Of a DNA stretch of 64,000 nucleotides, positions 18,201 through 26,642 are shown one piece after another (within the stretch, counting starts at the first letter, position 1; each line of letters starts with the position of its first letter). Origin of the DNA: Luteolibacter ambystomatis. GTDB taxonomy: Bacteria > Verrucomicrobiota > Verrucomicrobiia > Verrucomicrobiales > Akkermansiaceae. A program made the position numbers and the translations under genes. Below the pieces are notes generated by a model that saw only the letters and a program-made list of their open reading frames with translations, did not search any database and was not told where the DNA came from. The stretch covers positions 3,483,754-3,547,753 of the forward strand of contig NZ_CP073100.1 of the NCBI RefSeq assembly GCF_018137965.1, written 5' to 3'.

Positions 18201-21200
18201 TTCTGAATCAAGGCAAAGCTGCTTCAAGCCGGGCCTTTTCTGCGGCTTCAGAGTCGCCTGCTCGGTTTCTGAATCAAGGCAAAGCTGCTTCAAGCCGGGC
18301 CTTTTCTGCGGCTTCAGAGTCGCCTGCTCGGTTTCTGAATCAAGGCAAAGCCGCGCACGTCGCGCAGGTAGCGGTCCGCCTAGAGTCGCCTGCTCGGTTT
18401 CTGAATCAAGGCAAAGCACGGAGGGCGGCCGCGTGCCGCGCTGCTGCAGAGTCGCCTGCTCGGTTTCTGAATCAAGGCAAAGCTGCTGGTGGATGCAGAT
18501 GGTGCCACGCTCAAGAGTCGCCTGCTCGGTTTCTGAATCAAGGCAAAGCGCACAGGGCCAGCAGGATCGAGGCGGCGAAAGAGTCGCCTGCTCGGTTTCT
18601 GAATCAAGGCAAAGCCGGAACCTCCACCGCACCCGCCGGTGCCTCAGAGTCGCCTGCTCGGTTTCTGAATCAAGGCAAAGCGGGAGCCGCGGGCTTGGTA
18701 GCGGTGCCGAGAGAGTCGCCTGCTCGGTTTCTGAATCAAGGCAAAGCCGGCAAGCTGGTAGGCTTGAAGGGAGGCAAAGAGTCGCCTGCTCGGTTTCTGA
18801 ATCAAGGCAAAGCCGGCCTGCTGCACGCCTGTCGCGGGAAGCGAGAGTCGCCTGCTCGGTTTCTGAATCAAGGCAAAGCAATAGTATTGATCGGCAGTCC
18901 AAGTGTTGAAGAGTCGCCTGCTCGGTTTCTGAATCAAGGCAAAGCAGGGCGGCCTTTTCCTGTTCACTGGCGGCGAGAGTCGCCTGCTCGGTTTCTGAAT
19001 CAAGGCAAAGCGAAGGAGTCAATGCGCATGCAGGATGTTGGAGAGTCGCCTGCTCGGTTTCTGAATCAAGGCAAAGCCGAGCTTGGGAAAACGCGATCCA
19101 CTCCCGCAGAGTCGCCTGCTCGGTTTCTGAATCAAGGCAAAGCAATAGCAGTCCCGGCCCGGTCTGGATGTGCAGAGTCGCCTGCTCGGTTTCTGAATCA
19201 AGGCAAAGCATTCCCTATCCATTCGGGGACAACATCGACAGAGTCGCCTGCTCGGTTTCTGAATCAAGGCAAAGCTGAACATCGCCCTCCCACTCGCTGG
19301 CGGTGAGAGTCGCCTGCTCGGTTTCTGAATCAAGGCAAAGCGATGGCGTCATAGAGGTTCAGGCGGGCATCAGAGTCGCCTGCTCGGTTTCTGAATCAAG
19401 GCAAAGCCCAGACGTTGAACTGGTGTTGTTCCAGGTAGAGTCGCCTGCTCGGTTTCTGAATCAAGGCAAAGCGGCTTCCGCGATCTTCTTGCGGAGACCT
19501 TCAGAGTCGCCTGCTCGGTTTCTGAATCAAGGCAAAGCCGCAGCATGCATGGCCTTCCTCGATCTGAAAGAGTCGCCTGCTCGGTTTCTGAATCAAGGCA
19601 AAGCCGTCGCCGGTCAATCCAATGCGGAAAATTCAGAGTCGCCTGCTCGGTTTCTGAATCAAGGCAAAGCGGAAACTCCGGTGGCAATCCCGGCAGCGGC
19701 AGAGTCGCCTGCTCGGTTTCTGAATCAAGGCAAAGCTAGATGCGGTGACCACATCACCTTGGATCGGAGAGTCGCCTGCTCGGTTTCTGAATCAAGGCAA
19801 AGCACTTCACGTCCACCCCGCTCGCGATGTAGGAGAGTCGCCTGCTCGGTTTCTGAATCAAGGCAAAGCAACCGGCGGTGAAGTCTCTCCGTTTTCTTTA
19901 GAGTCGCCTGCTCGGTTTCTGAATCAAGGCAAAGCAGCCGGAAGCGAACAACGCGGACGCGGCGCAGAGTCGCCTGCTCGGTTTCTGAATCAAGGCAAAG
20001 CACTTCACGTCCACCCCGCTCGCGATGTAGGAGAGTCGCCTGCTCGGTTTCTGAATCAAGGCAAAGCAACCGGCGGTGAAGTCTCTCCGTTTTCTTTAGA
20101 GTCGCCTGCTCGGTTTCTGAATCAAGGCAAAGCAGCCGGAAGCGAACAACGCGGACGCGGCGCAGAGTCGCCTGCTCGGTTTCTGAATCAAGGCAAAGCA
20201 GGACTGCTGCGTTCCTCGGAGATCACCCTAGAGTCGCCTGCTCGGTTTCTGAATCAAGGCAAAGCAACTCGGAGCGGGCATCCTTCGTGGATTGCAGAGT
20301 CGCCTGCTCGGTTTCTGAATCAAGGCAAAGCCAAGGTGCCGACCATCGCGCGGCTACACCAAGAGTCGCCTGCTCGGTTTCTGAATCAAGGCAAAGCTGG
20401 AGCCGTGAGCGACGGCCGTGTAGGTGAAGAGTCGCCTGCTCGGTTTCTGAATCAAGGCAAAGCAGGCGATTCGCTGACGATTTCCGGGAAATGAGAGTCG
20501 CCTGCTCGGTTTCTGAATCAAGGCAAAGCCGACCGGCCACAACCATCGATGCGGATGGTAGAGTCGCCTGCTCGGTTTCTGAATCAAGGCAAAGCGGTCG
20601 GCACCTTCGCCTATGCGCCCGCGCAGAGTCGCCTGCTCGGTTTCTGAATCAAGGCAAAGCCACCACCGGTGCCGCCGAGCGAACTACGGCAGAGTCGCCT
20701 GCTCGGTTTCTGAATCAAGGCAAAGCGTGCCGGGTTCCTTCCCGTCGCTCTGATGAAGAGTCGCCTGCTCGGTTTCTGAATCAAGGCAAAGCTCCTCCCT
20801 CTACTTCGAAGAACCCGAGGCAAGAGTCGCCTGCTCGGTTTCTGAATCAAGGCAAAGCTCTCGTCAACCTCCCAAACCTGCCAGCCTTAGAGTCGCCTGC
20901 TCGGTTTCTGAATCAAGGCAAAGCTGGCGGTTGATCGCTTCCGCTCCGGCGGGAAGAGTCGCCTGCTCGGTTTCTGAATCAAGGCAAAGCTGCAATACAA
21001 GCGCACGGTCGCCCTTGAGCAGAGTCGCCTGCTCGGTTTCTGAATCAAGGCAAAGCATGAATATCCTTTCACTTCACGTCATCTATAGAGTCGCCTGCTC
21101 GGTTTCTGAATCAAGGCAAAGCCGGTTCTGGCCCGGGCGCAACTGGCACAACAGAGTCGCCTGCTCGGTTTCTGAATCAAGGCAAAGCGATACAGCGCGC

Positions 21201-21238
21201 CATCCGCCGTCAGCGCCGAGAGTCGCCTGCTCGGTTTC
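18184..21238 (-). CRISPR. Type II-C CRISPR array, 47 repeats and 46 spacers
   Basis: Thirty-six-base repeats (plus strand AGAGTCGCCTG...AAGGCAAAGC) begin every 66 bases from 18184. I traced 46 full copies and a final copy at 21219 that keeps only its first 20 bases. Spacers are 30 bases except two of 29 (ends 19436 and 20624) and one of 31 (ends 19767). Spacers 1 and 2 are identical, and a run of three spacers is duplicated in tandem (19804 onward and 20002 onward), leaving about 42 distinct spacers. The strand is set to minus because the tracrRNA anti-repeat pairs with the minus-strand repeat 5' half (GCTTTGCCTTGATTCAG). Repeats look uniform, suggesting an active array. Confidence 0.97.
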
Positions 21239-21239
21239 A

Positions 21240-21268
21240 AATATCTTTAATATCTTTCACCCGATCAA
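21240..21268 (-). promoter_or_regulatory. Predicted pre-crRNA promoter at the array edge
   Basis: On the minus strand TTGATC (21268-21263) and GATATT (21245-21240) are exactly 17 bases apart and point into the array; the -10 replaces the missing 5' part of the truncated first repeat. The -35 lies inside the last codons before the dgt stop. Each hexamer matches 4 of 6 consensus bases. Confidence 0.5.
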
Positions 21269-22558
21269 ATCCCCGATCGAGCCGAAGTCCGGCATGAAGA
21301 GGCGTTTGTAGGTGCGGGCGGCGTAGCCGTCCGTCATGCCGGCGAGAAAGTCGCAGACGAGGCGTGCGCGGCCGTTCTCGTCCGGAGCGGCGGTGATTTC
21401 CGAAACGGTGTCGGCGGCGAGAAGCTGGAAGTCCTGGCCGTCGATGGTTTCGCCGCGGACGTAGCGCTGGCCGAGCACTTCCCAAAGCTGGCGCAGCATG
21501 CGGCTGCCCTTGTGCTCGAGCTGCTTGAGCTGCGGTGAGAGGAACACCACCTCGAAGGCGAGCTTCTTGAAGAGCTTCGACTCCGCCTTCACATCCGGAT
21601 CGATGGCGAGGTGGTAGCGATAGCGGTTGGTGAGGCCGCTGAGAAAGTTCACGTCCGACTCCAGACGGGTGGCCTGGATGTAGGAGCCGATGCGACGGCC
21701 GACGAGCGGATCGACACGCTTGCGGCGGATCGCGCGGATGAGATCGCCGAGCGGGGTGCCCTCGCCTTTTTCCACGCCGTTCGCCTCCGCCCACGCCTCA
21801 ATCTTCGAGATCGTGAGGAATCCGGCGCGGACGCTGTCGGAGAGGTCGTTCAGCGAATAGGCGGTGTCGTCCGCCCAGTCCATGATCTGGCACTCGATCG
21901 ACTTGAAGCCATCCCGCACCGGGCCGGGTGGCAGCTCCAACGGAAAATCGTTCCCGCCCATCGCCCAGTCGAGATGATGGTGCTGCTCGTCGTAGAGGAA
22001 ATGATGCTCCGGCTCGGCACCGGTGGCGGCCTTCAGCTCGGTCCAGAGCGATTTGTATTTCAGCACGCCATCCATGAAGGCGCGGGTCGGATCCATGCCG
22101 GTTCGGCGGGCGGAGAAGATGCGGTCGGTAAGCAGGCGCAGCGTCTGGGCATTTCCCTCGAAGCCACCATGGCCGCGCATCAGGAAATTCAGCGTGCGCT
22201 CGCCAGCATGACCGAAGGGCGGGTGGCCGAGGTCGTGCGACAGGCACACGGCCTCGACGAGATCCTGATCGACGGTGTAGTCCGGCTCCAACGGACCGTC
22301 CGGACGCGTCTCCAACCAGTGGCAGATCGCCTTGCCGATCTGGGCCACCTCCAGCGAGTGGGTCAGGCGGGTGCGGTAGAAATCGTATTCCCCGCTCCAG
22401 AAGACCTGGGTCTTGTTTTGCAACCGTCGGAAGGTGGGCGTGTGCAGGACGCGGTCGCGGTCGATCTGGAAAGGCGAGCGGTAGTCGCCCTCGTCCGTTT
22501 TGCCGGAGCGGCGTTCGAAATCCCAAGCCTGATAGAAGCGGTTGCGCATCCCGTGCAT
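21257..22558 (-). CDS. dgt: Deoxyguanosinetriphosphate triphosphohydrolase-like protein (dGTPase)
   Basis: A 433-residue HD-domain protein of the dGTPase family, which cleaves dNTPs to nucleoside and triphosphate. The metal ligands are visible: His67 (RLTHSLEVAQIGK) and His108-Asp109 (CLSHDLGHPPFGHAGE). The N-terminus (FERRSGKTDEGDYRSPFQID) and the FRRLQNKTQVF motif are typical. A second in-frame ATG at 22549 is equally possible as the start. Its stop lies only 18 bases before the edge of the CRISPR array, and the proposed array promoter overlaps its end. It probably serves nucleotide-pool control; a defence role is only suggested by position. Confidence 0.9.
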   Translation of the reverse strand: MHGMRNRFYQAWDFERRSGKTDEGDYRSPFQIDRDRVLHTPTFRRLQNKTQVFWSGEYDFYRTRLTHSLEVAQIGKAICHWLETRPDGPLEPDYTVDQDLVEAVCLSHDLGHPPFGHAGERTLNFLMRGHGGFEGNAQTLRLLTDRIFSARRTGMDPTRAFMDGVLKYKSLWTELKAATGAEPEHHFLYDEQHHHLDWAMGGNDFPLELPPGPVRDGFKSIECQIMDWADDTAYSLNDLSDSVRAGFLTISKIEAWAEANGVEKGEGTPLGDLIRAIRRKRVDPLVGRRIGSYIQATRLESDVNFLSGLTNRYRYHLAIDPDVKAESKLFKKLAFEVVFLSPQLKQLEHKGSRMLRQLWEVLGQRYVRGETIDGQDFQLLAADTVSEITAAPDENGRARLVCDFLAGMTDGYAARTYKRLFMPDFGSIGDLIG

Positions 22559-22752
22559 TCGTAGAGGGCCGGGGCGCGGCGGGCAACCGAATCCGTGGCG
22601 GGCCGCTCCGGATCGACCCCGGTAGGTCCAGTGGAAAGATCCCCCGATTTTTTCAGAGAATCCCGGAAATGTGATGAAACAATGGAAGGAAATCCCGGTA
22701 GTAAACCGAAGTGTTCCGGACTCTTTTTTGATCCCTTTTCAAGATTCTCCCC

Positions 22753-24444
22753 ATGAAATCCAGCCCGATCAAACGACTCTTCTTCTGGCTCTCCGGCGCG
22801 GGCACCGAAACGCTCGAGCAATGCCCGGCCTGGGAGCAGCGCAAATACGTCGCCTTCGGCGCCACCGTGCTGGTGCCCTGCGCGTTCGCCTTCATCGCCT
22901 GCGCCTACGCCCTCTCCACCCTCACCCAGAACCCGCAGGTGATCTATCCGGTGGCGGCGGTGTGGGCGTTCATCATTCTAACGATCGACCGCGCCCTGAT
23001 CGCGGGCTACCGGCCCTATCTCTCATGGACGCGGAAGTTGTCCCAGTTCGCGCTGCGTCTATGCGTGGCGGTGCTGATGGGACTGACCATCGCCCACCCG
23101 CTGGTGCTGCTCCTTTTCCGCGACACCGTCTCCGCGGTGATCGAGAAGGACCGCGCCGCCGAGGTGGAGACCGTGCGTGGCGGATTCGAAAACGAGAAGA
23201 CGAAGATCCGCGGGGAGATCACCAAGCTGGAAACCGCCATCGCCGAGCAGCGCCAGAAGTGGAACGAAACCTTCCAGGCCAAGTTCATCCTGCAGGAGAC
23301 CGAGGATGCCTCCTCCGCCATTCCCGGCCTGACCAAGGAACAGCAGGCGGAATTGAAAAATGCCACCGACGAGGCGACCAAACCCTTCCGCGACCGTCTC
23401 GCGACCGTCGATAAACAGTCCGAGGAACTCACCCCGCTCTATACCAAGGTCCAGAGCGAACTGGGCTACTGGCAGGCCGAGTATGAGCGCGAGCTCAACG
23501 GCCAGCGTTCCGGCCTGAAGGGCGAAGGTCCGCGCGCACGCTCGATCCGCTCCGACCAGCTCGACCCGCGCCGCGAGGAATCGAAGCGCCTCGGCGGCCT
23601 GCTGGAACACGTCTCCGCCGAGAAGGCCAAACTCCAGACCCAGATCCGCGAAGCCGAAAAGGGCGCCATCGGTACCTTCGAAGCCCACATGAAGGAAATC
23701 GAGGCCGCCAACAAAGCGGAAGCCGACCGCGTGGCCGGGCTCAAGCGCAAGGTGGAGGAGGACCAGGCCGGCCAATTCGTCACCCAACAGAACGCCTTGC
23801 GTGAAACCATCAAGCAGCAGATCGATAGCCGCTTGAAGGAACTCTCCCTGACCCAGGATGGACTGGCCCGCATTTCCAATGAGGAAGCCACCCGCCTCGA
23901 CGCCATCCGCGCGGAGCCCCGCCGCGACATCCTCACGCAAACACTCGCTCTGCACCGCCTCTTCCAAAGCGGCGCGGAGGGCGGCGTCTTCGCCTTCTAC
24001 ACCTATCTGGTACTCACGCTCCTGTTCATGCTGGTGGACACCATCCCGCTAGTTGTGAAGTTCTTCACCAAGCCCGGTCCCTACGATTCGCTGGTGGATC
24101 GTGACGAAGTCACCTTCGACTCCGAGCACAAGGCGTTCCTCCAAAGCCACCGCCGCTACATGGGCCAGCTTGCCGAGGGCAACCTGCTCGCCGTCACCCG
24201 CAACAAGCGCCTCGAAAACGCGCTGGTGGATGGCGTGGAGCATTCCCGCGCCGCGCGTGAGTTCCTCGATTCGCTGATCGAGATGGAACGCGCGTTCTCG
24301 GAGAAGATGCACCTCGAACAGGAAGCCGCCGCAGCCGCCTCGCCGGAAAAGCTGGCCGCGCTGGAAGCGATCAAGCGCCGCTTCTATGAAGACATGCAGC
24401 ACCGCATGGAAAGCTTCTTCGCGGGACAGAGAGCCATGTCATAA
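22753..24444 (+). CDS. DUF4407 membrane protein
   Basis: This 563-residue protein matches the DUF4407 pattern: an N-terminal region with three membrane segments (about residues 34-55, 65-80 and 97-118) containing LTIDRALIAGYRP, a long charged, coiled-coil-rich loop (about 130-400) and a fourth membrane segment (GGVFAFYTYLVLTLLFMLVDTIPLVVKF, near 415-440; only the core is quoted as a guide). The C-terminus is again charged and helical. The function of DUF4407 is not established; it is common in Bacteroidota and Verrucomicrobiota. It is divergent from dgt across a 194-base gap in which no clear element was seen. Confidence 0.8.
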   Translation: MKSSPIKRLFFWLSGAGTETLEQCPAWEQRKYVAFGATVLVPCAFAFIACAYALSTLTQNPQVIYPVAAVWAFIILTIDRALIAGYRPYLSWTRKLSQFALRLCVAVLMGLTIAHPLVLLLFRDTVSAVIEKDRAAEVETVRGGFENEKTKIRGEITKLETAIAEQRQKWNETFQAKFILQETEDASSAIPGLTKEQQAELKNATDEATKPFRDRLATVDKQSEELTPLYTKVQSELGYWQAEYERELNGQRSGLKGEGPRARSIRSDQLDPRREESKRLGGLLEHVSAEKAKLQTQIREAEKGAIGTFEAHMKEIEAANKAEADRVAGLKRKVEEDQAGQFVTQQNALRETIKQQIDSRLKELSLTQDGLARISNEEATRLDAIRAEPRRDILTQTLALHRLFQSGAEGGVFAFYTYLVLTLLFMLVDTIPLVVKFFTKPGPYDSLVDRDEVTFDSEHKAFLQSHRRYMGQLAEGNLLAVTRNKRLENALVDGVEHSRAAREFLDSLIEMERAFSEKMHLEQEAAAAASPEKLAALEAIKRRFYEDMQHRMESFFAGQRAMS

Positions 24445-24490
24445 CTCCTGCGGCCTGCGACAATTTGCGAAGAATTGTTTCTTCTCCAAT

Positions 24491-24533
24491 AGCATGAGCG
24501 GATCTATCGGTTATCGGTAGATCCACTCATGCT
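24491..24533. promoter_or_regulatory. Inverted repeat covering the start of the next gene
   Basis: AGCATGAGCGGATCTA (24491-24506) pairs with TAGATCCACTCATGCT (24518-24533), 16 bases with one mismatch around an 11-base loop. The right arm contains the ATG at 24529, so an RNA hairpin would hide that start codon; it might instead be a protein-binding palindrome. Confidence 0.6.
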
Positions 24534-25794
24534 GATGAAGACATCCCTCTTTCTCCTGCTCGCCCTCGTCGGTCACGCCACAGCCGATGAGACAGCGGAC
24601 AAAGTCGCCGAAGAGCTCGCCGCCGCATATAAAAAGACTGGCGGCTTCATCGCGAAATACCATTCGGAGTCCAAAGGCAGAACCCTTGATGCCACTGTCG
24701 CCTTGGACATGACATCCGGACTGATGGTGAGCGAGACCAACATCCTGAATCCGGAAAAACCCGCGGACATCGGCCGGATGTGGAATATCCCGGGCGATGT
24801 GGTCTACATGCAGCGGGGAGATCACACCTTCAAAATAGAAGGGATGCTGGAGGACCTGAAATTCCTCAATCGTTTCTCCAACGCCGTTTCCTACGCATGG
24901 ACCCCATACGATGCCAAGGCTCCTCCCTCCATACAGGACCCGACACTCGTCGGCGGCACCATGCTGACCACCGAGGGAATGACCACGGGGTTCGCTGGCA
25001 GCACGTCAGATTGGAAGCCGTTATGGTGGAAGAGCGTTCAAGGAGGCACCGTCCAGGCACAAAGCCCCGAGAGCGTAACCTTCCAAACCAAGGATGACGG
25101 CTTGGTGACCATCGAACGGGCGAGCGGCGTGCTTCTGAAGCAATCAACTCCAAACCAAGCCGGCTCCATCCGCACGCTCTCCGTGCAAGGCCCCATCATC
25201 CTCAATCCCGGCAAGGAGCGAGTGGCCGCACTGAGTGTTGGCTGGAGCACGGCGACCGTCGGTGTCAAAGGTTCCGGCTCCCTGACCAATACCGCCCGCG
25301 CCCTTCAATTCCAAGACATCATCGCGAAATTGGAACGCGGGCTCATTGATCTGGGGAAAATCGAGAAGGCACTCGAAGAGAGGAAAGGCGAGCTCCATCA
25401 GATCGCAATCAAATGGGCGAAATCCGGAGAACTCTCCCGGCACCCCCGCTGGAAAGCAGTCATGGATGTCTGCAAGGAAGAAGCCCGCAAGGTCTGGTTG
25501 AAGCAACTGCCCGACAGTGGCAAAGGTGCGGACGAAGAAGCCTTCGAAGCATTTCTGGGTTCATCCGCTTTCCGCTCTCAGGCACTTGCAGAGATGGCCA
25601 AAGGCATCGCGCAGAATGAAGACCTGCGGGCGAGAGCCCTTGATGAAATGTTCCAGCCGCGCTTGAGCGCCTCCAACGAAGCGGGAGAAGCAGCGAAAAC
25701 CCTGCTGGAGGATGTCCTGGTTGCCGCTTACGCCGAAGCCATCATGGAACAGAAAGCACGAGAATACTGGGGCGAGCGCAAAGGCTTGGATTGA
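24529..25794 (+). CDS. Secreted protein of unknown function
   Basis: I do not recognise a firm family. The 421-residue product (from ATG 24529; ATG 24535 is equally likely) has a signal peptide (MKTSLFLLLALVGHATA) and then a beta-rich N-terminal half that loosely resembles LolA/LppX-type lipid-binding folds (AAYKKTGGFIAKYHSESKG ... VALDMTSGLMVSE). The second half, from about residue 265, is charged and helical (IIAKLERGLIDLGKIEKALE) without a known motif. The start lies within an inverted repeat and lacks a clear ribosome-binding site. The following methyltransferase begins 10 bases after its stop, so they may be co-transcribed. Confidence 0.6.
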   Translation: MLMKTSLFLLLALVGHATADETADKVAEELAAAYKKTGGFIAKYHSESKGRTLDATVALDMTSGLMVSETNILNPEKPADIGRMWNIPGDVVYMQRGDHTFKIEGMLEDLKFLNRFSNAVSYAWTPYDAKAPPSIQDPTLVGGTMLTTEGMTTGFAGSTSDWKPLWWKSVQGGTVQAQSPESVTFQTKDDGLVTIERASGVLLKQSTPNQAGSIRTLSVQGPIILNPGKERVAALSVGWSTATVGVKGSGSLTNTARALQFQDIIAKLERGLIDLGKIEKALEERKGELHQIAIKWAKSGELSRHPRWKAVMDVCKEEARKVWLKQLPDSGKGADEEAFEAFLGSSAFRSQALAEMAKGIAQNEDLRARALDEMFQPRLSASNEAGEAAKTLLEDVLVAAYAEAIMEQKAREYWGERKGLD

Positions 25795-25804
25795 GCTTCC
25801 GGGC

Positions 25805-26593
25805 ATGGCCGCACAGATTCGCGCCGTGGCCAGCTACCAGTCTCTCGAAGCCGAATTCCACGATCCTTTCTGGGAGGCGGAAGGACCGTCCGTGGAACTG
25901 CCGTTGCTCCAGACGTTCCTTGCCCACTTCCCGGGGCCATCGCTGGAGGTCGGATGCGGCTCGGGCCGCTTGTTGATTCCGCTGCTTCTGGAGGGCTTCG
26001 AAGTGGAAGGGCTGGAGCCATCCGCGGACATGATGGCGCTGTGCCGGAAGAAAACGGCGGTGATCGGCCTGGAGCCGGTACTGCATGCCGGCACGGTGGA
26101 GGATTTCAAATCGGATACGCTCTATTCCGCGATCGTCGTTCCGGCCTTCACGCTCCAGCTATGCCCCGACCCCGCGCTGGCGCTGCAGTGCATCGCCGGA
26201 TTGCTGAAGCCGGAAGGAGGACTCTATCTCACCGTGTTCACACCGGATGCGGAGTTGGAAGGCGATCTGCCGGAGAACGAATGGTATCCCGATCACGAGG
26301 TGCGGTTGCCGGACGGGCGGATCGGCGGGTTGGAAACCAGGCACCGGATGGATCCCGCAAACCGCACGCTCCAACGCGAACACCGTTACACGCTGATGGA
26401 TGCGGAGCGGAATCCGCTGGCGACGCATGAATGCTCGCAGACGCTGCGCTGGTTCGAACCTGATGAACTGCACGCGCTGCTGGTCGCCGCGGGCTTCGAG
26501 CACTTCGAAGGCATCGCCGAGTTCGAAGAAACATGCGCGTTTCCGGAAGAAGCAGACGCACAGATCCTCACGGTGATCGCACGCAGAAGCTGA
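25805..26593 (+). CDS. Class I SAM-dependent methyltransferase
   Basis: Starting at ATG 25805, this 262-residue protein carries motif I (SLEVGCGSGRLLIPLLLEG), the acidic turn EGLEPSADMMALC, and a post-motif segment (GLLKPEGGLYLTVFTPD) typical of small-molecule methyltransferases. The open frame extends back to 25712 inside the preceding gene without family similarity. It lies 10 bases behind the secreted protein gene. The substrate is unknown. It is convergent with the CorC-like transporter gene; a possible stem-loop occupies the 49-base gap. Confidence 0.82.
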   Translation: MAAQIRAVASYQSLEAEFHDPFWEAEGPSVELPLLQTFLAHFPGPSLEVGCGSGRLLIPLLLEGFEVEGLEPSADMMALCRKKTAVIGLEPVLHAGTVEDFKSDTLYSAIVVPAFTLQLCPDPALALQCIAGLLKPEGGLYLTVFTPDAELEGDLPENEWYPDHEVRLPDGRIGGLETRHRMDPANRTLQREHRYTLMDAERNPLATHECSQTLRWFEPDELHALLVAAGFEHFEGIAEFEETCAFPEEADAQILTVIARRS

Positions 26594-26596
26594 GAC

Positions 26597-26640
26597 TCTT
26601 CGTAAGCAGTCTCTCCTTCAGGAGGAACTACGTGCGAAGA
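26597..26640. terminator. Possible stem-loop between convergent genes
   Basis: TCTTCG (26597-26602) can pair with CGAAGA (26635-26640), enclosing a CTCC-TTCA-GGAG hairpin. It lies between two convergent stops, as expected for a shared terminator, but has no U-tract. Confidence 0.3.
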
Positions 26641-26642
26641 AC

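Noticed and set aside
18184-21238. Plus-strand orientation of the CRISPR array with a leader in the 63 AT-rich bases after cas2.
   Set aside because: The anti-repeat near cas9 pairs with the half of the repeat that would be far from the spacer in that orientation, which does not fit a Cas9 guide; the minus orientation also has a promoter-like pair at the correct edge. The AT-rich gap keeps some doubt.
18153-21311. Open frames of 60-350 residues across the CRISPR array on both strands, reading repeated motifs such as LCLDSETEQATL.
   Set aside because: The 66-base unit is divisible by three and the repeat lacks stops in several frames, so these are translated repeats, not genes.
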